A stretch of 64,000 nucleotides of DNA. It comes from Macrothele yani. Taxonomy: Eukaryota; Arthropoda; Arachnida; Araneae; Macrothelidae. Of this stretch, positions 9,668-20,949 are shown piece by piece. A program made the position numbers and the translations under genes. How positions within the stretch are numbered: position 1 is the stretch's first letter; each line of letters opens with the position of its first letter. The notes under the pieces were generated by a model. It was not told where the DNA came from, searched no databases, and saw only the letters and a list, made by a program, of their open reading frames with translations. The stretch is from positions 77,413,127 through 77,477,126 of the forward strand of contig CM077023.1 in NCBI GenBank assembly GCA_039090855.1, in the 5' to 3' direction.

Positions 9668-10944
9668 TCAATAGTTCGTGTGGCCCCCATGGCTGGCAAT
9701 AACCGCCGCTACACGCCGCGGCATCGAACGAAAGAGGCTTTGGATGTGGGCTTGGGGTATGTCGGTCCAGGCTGCTTCCACACGTTCCCACAGTTCATCA
9801 GGCGTAGCCGCGGGTGGTGCTTGCCGGGCCACTCGTTTGCGATCAGCGACCAGACGTGTTCGATGGGCGACATATCTGGAGAACAGGCGGGCCACGGTAG
9901 CAGTGACACCTGGTGGGCCGTGAAGAATTTTTGCACTATGCGTGCCACGTGCTGGCGCGCATTGTCCTGTTGAAACGTGGCCGCTGGCAGGTCCTGTAAT
10001 TAAGGGAGGACTACAGGCTCCAAAACGTGGGAAATGTAGCGGTGGCTGTTGAATGTACCGGAGATGTGTACCAGAGGGGTGCTGGTGTCATACCCAATTG
10101 CGCCCCAAACCATAACGCCAGGCGACGGACCTGTATGGCGATGCATAATGCAGACGTCATACGGTCTCTCGCCGCGGTGCCGTCACACGCGAATCCGACC
10201 GTTGTGGTACTGCAGGCAGAAACGGGATACGTTGGAGAAGACAATGTAGTGCCATTCCGTAGTCCAGGTGCGGCGTTCAACGGCCCACTGCCGCCGCACT
10301 CGCCTGTGGTGTAACGTCCATGGTAATCGGAGCAATGGCCGCCGTGCGACAAGTCCCCGCTCCTGCAAACGACATCGAACGGCAGGTGCTGACACAGATT
10401 GTTGCGCAACACACCCTAATTCCTGCACTAACGTTCGGGATGTGGTGGTGTGAGCCGTCAATGCCCGCCGCACAACATGCCGGTTCTCTCGTTCGGTGGT
10501 GTGCCGCGGCTGCGGTAATCGCTCACGTCGGTCCGTTCGTCCCTCCTGCACCCACCGAATCCATACTCGCCTCACTGTGGCTGGATATCGTCCTAAACGG
10601 GCGCCGATGTCTCGGTACGATAAACCGCTGTCACGATAAGCCACTATTCCTCCTCTGTCGAACTCCAAAACGTGCTGGGCCGCCCCGGTGGCGTAGTGGT
10701 CTAAGCGATGGCCTCTGATCATTCGTCCGGAAGGGGTCCGGGTTCGAATCCCGGCGAGGCATGGATGTTATGTTTGTCTTACGGCAGTGGCTCTTTCCCT
10801 TTCCTGGAACCAGTGACCCTAAATTAGAGACGGGCGACTGCTTATAGCCCATTAAGTTGCTCACGGTGGTCGTAAAACCTCCAATCAAAAAAAAAAACAA
10901 AAAAAAACGTGCTGGAATGACTGCCGTATTCTGCGACGAGGCAT
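9668..10944 (-). pseudogene. Tc1-B transposase copy 1, interrupted by a SINE
   Basis: Starts MPRRRIRQSFQHV at 10944; after thirteen codons it is broken by the SINE, then resumes with EFDRGGIVAYRDSGLSYRDI. Landmarks follow in order: WIRWVQEGR, the first-Asp site changed to Asn (FSNVSRF; copy 2 has FSDKSRF), QQDNARQH near 9980, SPDMSPIEHVW near 9875, and a frameshift before the terminal HIQSLFRSMPRR. The lost first Asp alone would abolish cleavage. The frame ends GGHTNY. Confidence 0.85.
10679..10903 (+). repeat. SINE1 copy with a 12-bp target duplication
   Basis: Full-length copy: head with GGTGGCGTAGTGGTCTAAG and GGTTCGAATCC, body ending GTTGCTCACGGTGGTCG, and an A-rich tail. AAAACGTGCTGG occurs on both sides (10667-10678 and 10904-10915). 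The same site is unoccupied in Tc1-B copy 2 near 22850, which proves insertion rather than coincidence. Confidence 0.93.
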
Positions 10945-11176
10945 CAGGAAGCTTCCCACGCAGAGGTCCGGCAGCACAACACACTTCCACTACTTACACC
11001 CCGCCTTCTGTGCACCCTTCTTATAGTGCTTCTCGGTAGCGTGCCGGGCACACATGATTTGCCTATGCCCTGCAATGCTAATCGTTTGCTTGTCCTCTCG
11101 CGGGCGACGCATGCTGCGAATTTCAGACCAATCGGATGCTTCCTTCGTTGTGTTGGATTTTGGGTGGCCAGCAGTG

Positions 11177-12019
11177 TATGTTATCACGTACGCATATTTT
11201 TATATGCTGAGATTTTTCACCCCTAAACGGATTTAGCGACGGTTTCCATTTGTCCCGAGCTCTTCGTTATAAGCGGGTTCTACTGTATTCAAAATTGTAT
11301 TAAAAAAAATGTATATATGTGGAGAAAGACAGAAGGGCAACGTGCTATCAGAGTCACATAACTTCGGATCCCGGAAGGATGTTGCGCTATAACCGTGAGT
11401 TCACAATCGCAGAAGCGTAATAAAACTCACCTTTTACTTTTGGTTTAAACGCGACTTTGGAACAGATTTGTCTTGAAGACGATTTCAGGATCTCAAGATG
11501 TAGCGTAGTTTGAACGGTCGCTACGTGAGAGAGGAAACTGCGGAATTAAACTTTCGTTACTGATTCGTCGCCACAATCAATTACTTTCTTCATGTGGCCG
11601 ATGGTGAAAAAATGCTTTTCATCTTCTTCGTTAATCATGTAATTCACAATGCCACTTACCTATTCTCTTAGCGATAGTTGAGGGTGAAATGCACAGCCAA
11701 AGCTAGGATATGGGAAACATCGTGAGCCAAACCGGAGAATCACTTTCTCACCCGCTCTTGCGCCATTCAAAAGTCAGGAGACAGTCCAAAAAGTGAGCGA
11801 TTTTACGTTAACTGACAGATTCAATCCTTATTATACGGCTCAGGAAATTTACCACACATGTAGACAAGTAGAAGAGAAAGAAGTGATTTTATTTCAGAGG
11901 GACTAAATAAATGCTATGGGAGGAGACAGAATAATGTGGCCTGAGTCAGTAAGCCGCATGACCATCATGCTTGGCCATACATTGACCAACATGGCGCGGC
12001 TTCGAATGGAAAAAGTCCA
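11177..12019. other. No gene; lone pogo-like terminus
   Basis: The reverse complement of 11262-11285 reads CAGTAGAACCCGCTTATAAC and is followed by a TA (11286-11287), which resembles pogo/Tigger termini. I did not find a partner terminus in the window. The rest shows no coding or repeat signal. Confidence 0.35.
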
Positions 12020-12763
12020 CGAATGGGTCCTGACGTATCGCTGACTATACGTCGTTCACCTGTACCCACAATTAATCGACACTGCATCGAGAGTAAAAAT
12101 CCCCGAATGGGTCCTGAGGCATCGCTGACTATGAGTCATTCACATGTGTCCATAATTCATCGACATTGCATCGAGAGGGAAAATCTCTGAATGGGTCCTC
12201 AGGTATCGGTGACTATGCGTCGTTCACCTGTGTCCATAATTCATCGACATTGCATCGAGTGAAAAAGTGTCCGAATGTTGTCCTGAGGTATCGCTGACTA
12301 TGCGTCGTTCATCTGTGCCCACAATTAATCGACACTGTATCGAGAGTAAAAGTCCCCGAATGGGTCCTTACGTATCGCTTACTATGAGTTATTCACCTGT
12401 GTCCACAATTCATTGACATTGTATCGAGAGGGAAAATCTCCGAATGGGTCCTGAGGTATAGGTGACTATGCGTCGTTCACCTGTGTCCATAATTCATCGA
12501 CATTGCATCGAGTGAAAAAGTGTCCGAATGTTGTCCTGAGGTATCGCTGAATATACGTCGTTCATCTGTGCCCACAATTAATCGACACTGTATCGAGAGT
12601 AAAAGTCCCCGAATGGGTCCTTACGTATCGCTTACTATGAGTTATTCACCTGTGTCCACAATTCATTGACATTGCATCGAGAGGAAAAATCTCCGAATGG
12701 GTCCTGAGGTATAGGTGACTATTCGTCGTTCACCTGTGTTCATAATTCATCGACATTGCGAGG
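12020..12763. repeat. 84-bp satellite, nine monomers with a 3-monomer period
   Basis: Units beginning CGAATGGGTCCTGA start at 12020, 12104, 12188, 12272, 12357, 12441, 12525, 12610 and 12694. Three variants, marked by AGGGAAAATCTC, GTGAAAAAGTGTC and GAGTAAAAGTCCCC, alternate in fixed order from the third monomer on, giving a ~253-bp higher-order repeat. The monomers carry no open frame that persists between units. Confidence 0.9.
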
Positions 12764-12831
12764 AGATCATGCCGAGGCGTTAAATAGTCTGCCAGTGACG
12801 TCCTACATGTTCTCTGTTGGGTGTCCAGGTA

Positions 12832-13700
12832 CTACTCGACACTTATTAGGCACTGTCTTCTGATGTTGACAGTATGAGGACAGGCGTTATTTTGTTGAAA
12901 CCGGGCATCAGGAATGCCCCGGGGATAAAACAACAAAACGGGATGAAGCACCTCATCAACGTATCGTCGTGCTGTCATTGTACCCACTACGCGTATGAGC
13001 GGTGGATGGCTGTTTAACCTGATAGCGCCCAAACCATGATATTAGGCTGAGAATCCGTAGGATGCTCACGAATGGAAACAAGATCAGCCCGGTTCACACA
13101 TCGTCTCAAAACTTTCAATCGACAATCATCGGTGCTGAGACAGGAGCGAGATCCGTCGCTGAATACAACATGATTCCATTCCTCCTGCAACGCATATCTG
13201 GCATTGCACCACTACAACCTTGCGCGACGATGTGCTACGGTGAATGTCAGCCGTCGCAATGACTGGCGAAAGTGCAAACTTGCCTCGGTCAATCTGCGAT
13301 TTACAGTCCGTGTCGATATGGAGATGGCCATAGCTGCCTACACACCTCGTGGAATGTCGTCCACTGTGGACTATAGGGCAGCTACGGCTTGCAGTGAAAT
13401 GCGACAATCGAGGTTTTTCGACATCTGCCTACCTGCACCAGTCCCACTACGGCGACCCACGTTACCTTCCTCCAACCACTGTCACCACATTCGGCCGACG
13501 ATTGTTGCACTCTGATGCGTTTCCGCCGCGTCTTAATTCAGGGGCCTGATGAAGCCTCTTCTAAAAGTGCCCGCGTGATGATTGTTTCCCGGATGTCGTA
13601 GCCCAGGCATTGTTACCCTTTACACGCGCTTTCGCCACTGAGATCACTCCGATGCAGTGATCCACACACACTTAAGTGAGAACGACCAAACTTAGCTTTG
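12832..13700 (-). pseudogene. Tc1-like transposase, C-terminus missing
   Basis: The minus strand reads PMPGLRHPGNNHHAG..., then NRRLTEASLHFRQS, then IMVWALSG, and finally GTMTARRYVDEVLHP and RFQQNNACPHT. The second catalytic Asp is Asn (QQNNACPH). After this the protein breaks off and the satellite begins about 70 bp away, so the Glu-containing end is lost. Stops and frameshifts occur throughout. Confidence 0.75.
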
Positions 13701-13719
13701 TTCCTTTATCTCCCTCCCC

Positions 13720-14170
13720 TATCACGTGAATGTTTCGCAACTGAAATCATTTGCATAACCCAACTGTCGACACATACCCACCAATTTGCATAGTGCTCCG
13801 ATGAATACTTCCTGGTGAGACAATTTCTATGTCGAACAGTGAATATAATATTTCATTCACAATGCTGTGCAGGAGAGTAAGATGTAGCTGAGCAAGATGC
13901 AGCTGAGCATCCGTTTTGCGTGACATTAACTTTCCGTGGTTAGATCTCAGTATCTTAAGTAAAAGCAATACTGGTAGTCACAAACGAAGACACATTAAAG
14001 TACTGTTCCTTTGTGAATGCTCCTGAAGTAGTTTTCAAAATCTTGGATACTCTTATGAGTGATGCCCAATTAATTTACATTCCTACTCCAAACGGCATAC
14101 CTCCTTATTAACTCAAACGTTAAGTATGAGTATTTATCATACTGTTTAGCCATCTGATGTCAAGAACATG
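13720..14170. other. No gene recognised
   Basis: Contains a short local duplication (AGATGTAGCTGAGC / AGATGCAGCTGAGC near 13880). No transposon landmark or splice-site pair stands out. Confidence 0.4.
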
Positions 14171-14171
14171 A

Positions 14172-14345
14172 TGGAGTCCCCAGTGGCTAACACGGTAAGA
14201 GGAGCAGATAATTATCCGAGCTGGGATTCGGCCCAAATCCCGGCTGGGGTATGGATAGTGTGACCTCCCATTTCCTAGGACCAATGGCCTTAAACTAGGG
14301 ACAAGTGATAGTCTTTCGTACTTATGTAGGGCATTCAACTCCTCT
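14172..14345 (+). repeat. Old, diverged SINE1 copy
   Basis: The order CAGTGGCTAACACGGTAAG (A-box side), CCAAATCCCGGC, GGTATGGATAGTGTG, CCTAGGACCAATGGCC and TTAAACTAGGGACAAGTG follows the SINE1 body with many changes. The B box is degraded. It is probably an older subfamily, like the copy at 24727-24946. Confidence 0.55.
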
Positions 14346-14634
14346 CAAAGGGAAAATATTATGAAACTTACCTTTACTCGAATTTATACTACGGAGATAA
14401 CCAAATCAAGAGTTTCTCCATCTGTTAAACTGACCATTCACTTAGAAATGAAAGCAGTGGTGTAGCCAGAAATTTCTCAAGGTGGGGGGGTCATGGATTT
14501 GGTTCATCGGTGAAAGTCTCCCGAAAAAAAAATACTCCAAGTGAGAATAAGCCCAAAATCTTTAAAAAAACTCGGAGTTTAAAAGTCAAAAAATGAAAAG
14601 AATATTACTGAGAAAAAAAATTTTTTTTAATATA

Positions 14635-15882
14635 TTAGGTGTGCAACTTAATTCTCGGCCCCTAACCGCAAGCGATCATAGAACGTCCGCAAATGCAAAT
14701 AGCTGTGTGCGATAATGGCTGATTGCAGCGCCATCCAACAGCTTTCCAGGCAACCGTAACCTCTCACATCTGTAGTGACAGTAGGGACGAAAGCTGACGG
14801 TGAAAGCAATGTCGTTCGAGAAGCAACATTTGAGGCACTGCCTCCTGTTCGCGTTTCAGCTCAAAAAAGTGCCGCGGAAGCGCAGCAAATGATCGGGCTG
14901 CTTTGGGTTGAGGCTGCTATGTCCTACAGTACGTGTGAAAAGTGGTTCCAGTGGTTTAAGCAGGGAAATATCCATCTCCGTGTTGCCGAACTTCCGGGAC
15001 AGCCACAGAAAGTTGACGATGAGGAACTGGAACAACTGTTGGACGCGAAACCCTGTTGCACGCAGTCAGAGCTCTCCCAGGAACTCGGAGTAACACGGCA
15101 AGCCATTGCAAAGCACCTGCACAAGCTTGGACGGATTCACAAGGAGGGCCGTTGGGCGCCCCACCAACTCACAGCTGCGAACCAGTCTAGGCGCTACGAT
15201 GTTGCTGTGTCCTTGCTCTCCAGATTCAAGAAGAAGATGAGAAGTGGATCCTCTACGATAATCCTAAGCGGCACAAATCGTGGGTTTATTCAGGTCAGCC
15301 TACCACCAGTACCGCCAAACCGAATATCCATGCCAGGAAGTTGTTGCTGTGCATATGGTGGGATCAGCGCGGTGTCGTACACTATGAGTTGCTCAAACCT
15401 GATGAAACAGTCAATGCTGAGCGTTATTGTTAACAACTCATTCGTGTGAGTGACGCAATGGAGGCGAAGAGGCCATACACCGGCAAGGGCAGAAGGTCGG
15501 TCCTGTTGCTTCAGGATAATGCGCGTCCTCACACCGCGAAAACGACTTTAAACACGATCACCGACCTGGGATGGGAGATTTTGTCCCACCCAGCGTATTC
15601 TCCAGACTTCACCTCGTCGGATTATCACTTCTTTCGCTTTTTTCAGCATCACCTGAGTGATACGCACTTCACTTCTATCGAGGAGGTCCACCCAAGTATT
15701 GATGACTTTATCACCACGAAACAGCCTTCTTTTTTCCGCAGTGGCATTCGGCAGCTCCCTGACTAATGGCTCAAATGTATCCAACACGAGGGGATTATTT
15801 CCCTGATTAGGTACGTATTCGATTTGCTATAATTTGCTGTCAACGTGCATGCCTGTGGCCGAGAATAAAGTTGCACACCTAA
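14635..15882 (+). mobile_element. Mariner element with clean TIRs
   Basis: The 1,248-bp element is flanked by TA (14633-14634 and 15883-15884). The inverted repeats are TTAGGTGTGCAACTTAATTC and, at the right, GAATAAAGTTGCACACCTAA, 28 bp with few mismatches. The length and D34D transposase fit mariner. Confidence 0.9.
14775..15775 (+). pseudogene. Mariner (D34D) transposase, one main frameshift
   Basis: The N-terminal half is open to about residue 150: helix-turn-helix region CEKWFQWFKQGNIHLR, the linker LPGQPQKVDDEE, a second helix-turn-helix and the WAPHQLT signature. A frameshift near 15225 precedes [17 protein letters not shown], which holds the first Asp. After it come LLLQDNARPHTAK and YSPDFTSSDYHFF; 34 residues lie between the second and third Asp, the mariner spacing. 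All three Asp remain. It is a young copy. Confidence 0.85.
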
Positions 15883-15889
15883 TACATAT

Positions 15890-16455
15890 ATTGCGTTGAA
15901 TTCGCATTCAGTCGTCCTCAAGAGTGGTATTCTCTTGACTATGCCTATGAATAAAAGCAATGCCCTGTACAACGGACTTCACTGGTAATCGCAAGTCACA
16001 TGACCGAAACTTTAATAAAATACGCTTTTGCTTATCTAAGTGTACTTTTTAATTATGGTCGATTTATATGCTCTTTCTCTCGTAGCACAAATAATAAATA
16101 ATTGTACAAATGTAAACCGAAACAAGCAAGATGACACCGAATTCTCGGGTGTAATGAGGACGTCTTTTGAATTTTTTCCAACACGAAAGGAACATTTCAA
16201 AGCTGAATTTTGGAAAAAATCAGCGAAAAAGAAAATGCACTTGCGCCTCTCTAAGGAAAAACTGCACACAATTTAAAAGACTTCCTTGTGAATAGAACTG
16301 GTTAAAAAAGTCGACCTGATTTCTACAATCGGTCATCAAACATCATGAAAACTGTGGGTTATTTGAAAAAGAAACTGTATCCAAAATGGTCTTCGTTGTA
16401 CGTAAATGACATCGAAAGAATTTTTCAATCAAATGTTCACAAACAATTATATGGA
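15890..16455. other. No gene recognised
   Basis: Short open frames exist on both strands (about 16036-16276) but have no recognisable motif, splice context or repeat partner in the window. Confidence 0.4.
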
Positions 16456-16460
16456 ATAAA

Positions 16461-16670
16461 ATGTGGCGCAGTGGTCTAAGCGCTGGCTTATGATCATTCG
16501 TTCGTGAAGGGTTTGGGTTCGAATCTTGGTGAAGCATGGATGTTGTGTTGCGTCTTACGGCACTGGTTCTCTCCCTTCCCTGGAACCAGTGGCCCTGAAT
16601 TAGGGACGGGTGACTGCTTATGGCCCATTGAGTTGCTCACGGTGGTCGTTAAACCTCCAATCAAAATAAA
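16461..16670 (+). repeat. SINE1 copy, lacking the first bases
   Basis: Begins within the head at GTGGCGCAGTGGTCTAAGCG. It has GGGTTCGAATC and the full body to GGTCGTTAAACCTCCAATC and an A-rich tail. Similar short sequences flank it (AATAAAATG / AATAAAAATG), a plausible target duplication. Confidence 0.85.
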
Positions 16671-16904
16671 AATGTATTTCGAATCCGAAAATGACCAAAA
16701 GGCAAGGATCATTGTTCTCACAGGTTCAGGTTTTCCAATGCAAAACAGATTTTTCCAGTCACACTAATAGGTGCAGTCCCATAGTGTCCGCAGGAGGAAC
16801 AACGGACTGACGGATATAGTGGCAACGTGAGAACGTCCTTTTTTTTCGAAAGACATGCTAAAAATAAATTTCGAAATAATAAATAAGGGATGGAACTTGT
16901 CGGC

Positions 16905-17860
16905 CTGACATTGAGAGAAGAATTTGGAGAAGACAGGGAAACAATCTAGTCCACCAGAGCAGCAATACCCTTCCTAGCAATGATTGGAAAACTAATTTAA
17001 GGGACAATTGACCAAAATATCCTTTTACGTGGTGCAGAAACTTGGACAATTTACAAACAGCAACGGGATAAGCTTATATCTACCGAAATTAATTTTTGGA
17101 GACTCTCAGCGAGAAGTCTTGAAGAGAGAAAATACGCAGTTCAGTGATTGGTGAAATTATGGATGTGAAGAAGAATATCCTTCAAGTTATTAAGCTGAGG
17201 AGAGTGAAACAGTTTGACTATGTGACGGAAAAGGCACCGGGGCGCCTGTCTGAAATACTGATGGACTGGTAAGCAGTGGCAAGACGAAAAGGTAGGCCAA
17301 GATAGAAATGGATGGATGAAGTGATTGAGTGTTTTGCACACCATGGACTAACTGAACTGTTGAACTTAAACCGGAGGAAATGGACAACAGTCCTGCGTAA
17401 AATATTGATCGATTGGGTGGCAGCAGAAAGACGAAAAGGTAGACCAAAAAAAATGGATGGATGAAATGACTGAGTGCTTGTCAGATCATGGACTGACTGA
17501 ACCGTTGACCTTGGGCCGGAGGAAATTGACCATAGTCCTGCCTAAAATAATTTATTGGTGGATTGGGAGGCAGCAGGAAGACGAAAAGGTAGACCAAGAC
17601 AAAAAGGATGGATGAAGTGTGCAAGAGCTTGGCAGACCGTGGACTTACTGAACTGTTGTCCATGGACATGAGGAAATTAATAAAAACCCTGACTGAAATG
17701 CTGATGGAATGGGATGCAGCAAAAAGGCGAGGACGTAGAAGAAGATACAAATAGATGGATGAAGTGAGTGAGAGTGGACAGACCATGGACTAACTGAACA
17801 ATGAGCCTTGGACCGAAGGAAATGGAGAAAAGTTCCAATTGTAATGTAGGTCGAGGAAAC
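16905..17860 (+). pseudogene. LINE C-terminal region with a tandemly repeated tail
   Basis: LRGAETWTIYKQQRDKLI corresponds to the YGAETWTL segment of RTE-like elements. It is followed, with frameshifts, by the conserved tail GRLSEILMDW and RRKGRPR.KWMDEVIECF. The tail module then repeats four times. No RT core remains. It differs from the RTE family at 35604-36390, which has RRRPHGRWVDEI at the matching place. Confidence 0.7.
17235..17850 (+). repeat. Tandem ~148-bp array made from a LINE C-terminus
   Basis: Four units are marked by CATGGACTAACTGAAC and close variants at 17342, 17487, 17638 and 17784, spaced 145, 151 and 146 bp. Each encodes variants of RRKGRPRQKWMDEV followed by a TELLxLxRRKW segment. 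The units are diverged, so the array is not recent. Confidence 0.75.
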
Positions 17861-18099
17861 CCGCAAACTGAAGAAGAAAACAAATAAAATACAGGAATAC
17901 CATTTAAAATAAACACATCACTCGAGGAAGACTTACGGCGTTCATTTGAACTGCATCTGCGCCAAGACACCTTATAATTAAAAATGTGCTTGTAAAGATT
18001 ACTTTAAATTTACCTTGCTTGAATTCATTTTTGTTGTTTGTTTAAATAACTTTCTCTCTCTAAACATGAAATTGTATCTCACAGAAACAAACCACTTAC

Positions 18100-18314
18100 C
18101 TCTTTAGACAGAGGTCCATTTCCTCCTCTTCTCTTCCATGTTTCAATGTAGTCAGTACAGTTAGTTTGATATGGCCAACGTAATAAATTTTTGATTGTCT
18201 GTAGAGAAAGTAATTTGGTTGGTCATCTACTTTTGACAGCAAAAACATTTCAAACAGTTGTGTTGAAATGACACAGATGGCTTTACAGCCTTCAACACAG
18301 AACAAAAGACGCCA
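18100..18314 (-). CDS. Orphan candidate exon, function unknown
   Basis: On the minus strand an acceptor (TTGAAATTAG) precedes and a strong donor (AAAGAG|GTAAGTG) follows a 215-bp segment. One frame is open throughout for 71 codons, starting WRLLFCVEGCKAICVIS and ending EEEEMDLCLKR. There is no ATG, as expected for an internal exon. It lies outside all recognised transposons. I do not recognise the family. It is on the same strand as the DEG/ENaC exon, but nothing ties the two together. Confidence 0.4.
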
Positions 18315-18319
18315 CTAAT

Positions 18320-19055
18320 TTCAAGATTAAACAGAAATTATTGTGTCCTTACATTTTTAAAGCATGTTCTCACCAAGTTTATGTATACGAAAGATTTATA
18401 ATATAGCACCCAATCTAATACAACTTCGTTTGTGCAAAGTGAACGTATTTTGTAATTAAACAGATGGAAATTTCTTAAACGTTTTTTCAAACGGCGGTCT
18501 GTGTTGTATACAATGGCGTCGAAACGGATGTTTGTGTTGTAAATGCATTTGTTTCGACGCCACTTTCAAACGCATGCGATATCACATTTGCCACATTTTT
18601 CTACTCACTTTTCTTCCATATGCCACATAAATATATATTTGCCCCCCTCACTTCTCTTCCTTTTTAATTACGTCCGTAATCCGAAAGCGATTTAATATTT
18701 TGATTCTTTTATTTCCTGCCATTTAAAATTCTTTCTGATAAAACAAAATATTATTTTTTATTTTAATTATTAACCATCTAGAACACGGAATTTCTTATTA
18801 CCATTCCTGAAACGAGGATTCAGTGTTCCTCGCATGAGAGCAACAAAATTATCACGAAGTAGACTTATCAGTATGCAAGAAAAGTTTTCTCACGAAGTAT
18901 CAGTTTTTTAAAAAAAACAATCCTCCTGAAATTTCTGAAAGGTATTGTACTTTTGTAAAAAGAGCAGGAACGTTTTCTACTTTATTTAGATATAGTAAAA
19001 TCAGTCTATTTCTAAAGAAAGAACATAGAAGGGGAAGAGGGAGTAAGGTATGAGA
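18320..19055. other. AT-rich, no gene recognised
   Basis: A short imperfect duplication is visible near 18490-18565 (CAATGGCGTCGAAACGGATG, and inversely TTTCGACGCC). Otherwise there is only AT-rich sequence. Confidence 0.4.
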
Positions 19056-19059
19056 TATA

Positions 19060-20285
19060 CACCAATGAGCTATTACATTATGACAACCTACCTAATACGC
19101 TGTAGGACCCCCTCTAGCCCGCAAAACAGCGGCCACTACGCTAGGCATTGATTCGATGAGGTGGCGATAGGTATCCTGAGGTATCTGGTACCATAATGTC
19201 AACAGTAGGTCCTCCAGTTCTTGTACATTTCGGGGTAATGGTGATTTGGCAAGAACTCGCTCTTCCAAGTCGAACCACAAATGTTCGATTGGGTTCATGT
19301 CAGGTAAATTTGGAGGCCAGGGCATTACCAGAAAGTCACCAGCATGTTCCTCGAACCACTTCTTGACGATTCTGGCAGTGTGGCATGGCGCATTATCCTG
19401 TTGGTAATGGACATCATCAGCAGGGAACATAGTTGCCATGAATGGGTAAACTTGGTCCGCAACGATGTTTAGATACCTGACAGCTGTCTGGGGGATTGTG
19501 CTATTGGAATAATGGGGCTTAAACTGTCCCAAGAAAATATCGCCCATAACATAACACCGCCGCCGCCAGCCTGTTTCCACCCAACAGTGAATCCAGGTGC
19601 CATAGCCTCCGTTGGTAATCGGCATACACGCGCTCAGCCGTTTACGTGATGCGCCAAGAATCTTGATTCGTCAGACCAGACCACTTTCTTCCAATCATCC
19701 ACGGTCCAATCTCAATCATCTTGGGCCCATTTCATGCGTAGTTGGCGATGACGTGCAGTGAGCATGGAGACCCTGCTGGGTCTTCGGCTACGCAGGCCCA
19801 TGCGCAGAAGGCTGCGATGAACTGTGTGCTGTAACACATTGCCTAGATTACCACTGCTGTAGTTGTGGGTGATTTATCGCACCGTGGTCCTGCGGTCGCT
19901 GTGAACAATGCGCTACACTTTCCGCTCCCCTCTGGTATCAATGAGCTGCGGACGACATACGGCTGAACGACGGTTCGTCGTTTGGCCATCTGTGCACCTC
20001 TTTTGTTACGTACTCACTACAGCGACACGTGAACAACCCACAAGCGCGCCGTTTTCGAGATCATAATTACGAGGCGCCGTGCCCTCACAATTTGTCATTT
20101 ATCAAACTCCGATAAATCGGCAGCTTTCCCCATTCTGACTCCGAACACTCTGCTAACAGAAAGACGGTCCTCGTGTTGCATGCATACTACTCTGCGAACT
20201 TCACCTGCGCCACCGTTCGGCCTCCAAGCTCGCTCGTTTCTCCAGCCTGGGGGTGGTAATAATGGAATGACTCATCGGCATGTTT
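19060..20285 (-). mobile_element. Tc1-like element (fish-type Tc1 lineage)
   Basis: The ends carry related inverted repeats, CCAATGAGCTATTACATTAT at the left and, in reverse complement, CCGATGAGTCATTCCATTAT at the right. Exact ends are uncertain by a few bases. The coding sequence fills the centre. Confidence 0.7.
19092..20133 (-). pseudogene. Tc1-like transposase with scattered stops
   Basis: Starts MGKAADLSEFDK at 20133. Helix-turn-helix and linker segments lie between several stops, then LLRMGLRSRRPSRVSMLT, then VVWSDESRFLAH with the first Asp. From 19625 the frame stays open for 177 codons with DVHYQQDNAPCHTARIV and LPDMNPIEHLWFDLEE, ending RARGGPTAY. The catalytic triad is therefore present, but about five stops in the first half kill it. 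Confidence 0.85.
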
Positions 20286-20607
20286 TTATACTTATGCTGC
20301 TTGATGTACAACGCAAAGATTATGGTACTTTTGGAATTCATACTAATGTGGGGGTGTTGAAATCAATGCAGTTTAGCATTGTTTATAATATGGAAAACAA
20401 ATTATACCGAAAAACTCTATAACATGAAAATGAAAATCAGGGTTTATATTAATTTAGATTTTACCGATATAATCGTTTTACCTGTAGCATATTCAAATGA
20501 CATCATCATGCCCTATTTTAAAAAAAACACAGTAAGCTTTATGATCTGACCAAAAAAATCGTGATCTGATGTGTTGGCCCCGTTGTCAAAAGATTTCCGA
20601 CGCTGCT

Positions 20608-20790
20608 AGTTGTGTAACAGTACTAAGGATTAAAAAATTAAAAGTACACTACCCCCTTGGGGGAAATGAAGGAACATAAAAGGGAAAGATCCATATTTTT
20701 CAAAGCTGAGAAAACAAACATTACTGAAAAACAAAATTTACGCTAAAATTATGGAAGTCATGATGGCAATTACACTCATCGTCAAAAAAA
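20608..20790 (+). repeat. Direct repeat, left copy (partner at 22170-22350)
   Basis: About 180 bp from AACAGTACTAA through TTGGGGGAAAT, AACATAAAAGGGAAA and GCTGAGAAAACAAACATTAC recur with few changes at 22170-22350. A Tc1-like pseudogene lies between the two copies. The origin is unclear. Confidence 0.75.
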
Positions 20791-20949
20791 TAGATTCACC
20801 CAGAAAAATGTGTCGGATTACAATGCTATCCTGGAGGAAGGTAAAAGTTACTAGGAACAATAAATGATTTATGTTGAGCTACATGTCAAGAAGTAGTGTC
20901 TCTCAGTATGGTGTCGGGCCGCCATGTTTGCTCACACAGCATGCCAGAC

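Larger units (their letters stand above)
9532..11176 (-). mobile_element. Tc1-B element copy 1, carrying a SINE
   Basis: The termini are CAGTGCTGGCCACCCAAAA at the left and TTTTGGGTGGCCAGCAGTG at the right, flanked by TA on both sides. Copy 2 is at 22517-23991 in the opposite orientation. Subtracting the SINE and its target duplication leaves about 1.4 kb. Confidence 0.9.

Noticed and set aside
14459..14634. A complete hAT MITE starting CAGTGGTGTAGCCAG
   Set aside because: Only one terminus is visible; no matching end or 8-bp duplication was found on the other side of the mariner.
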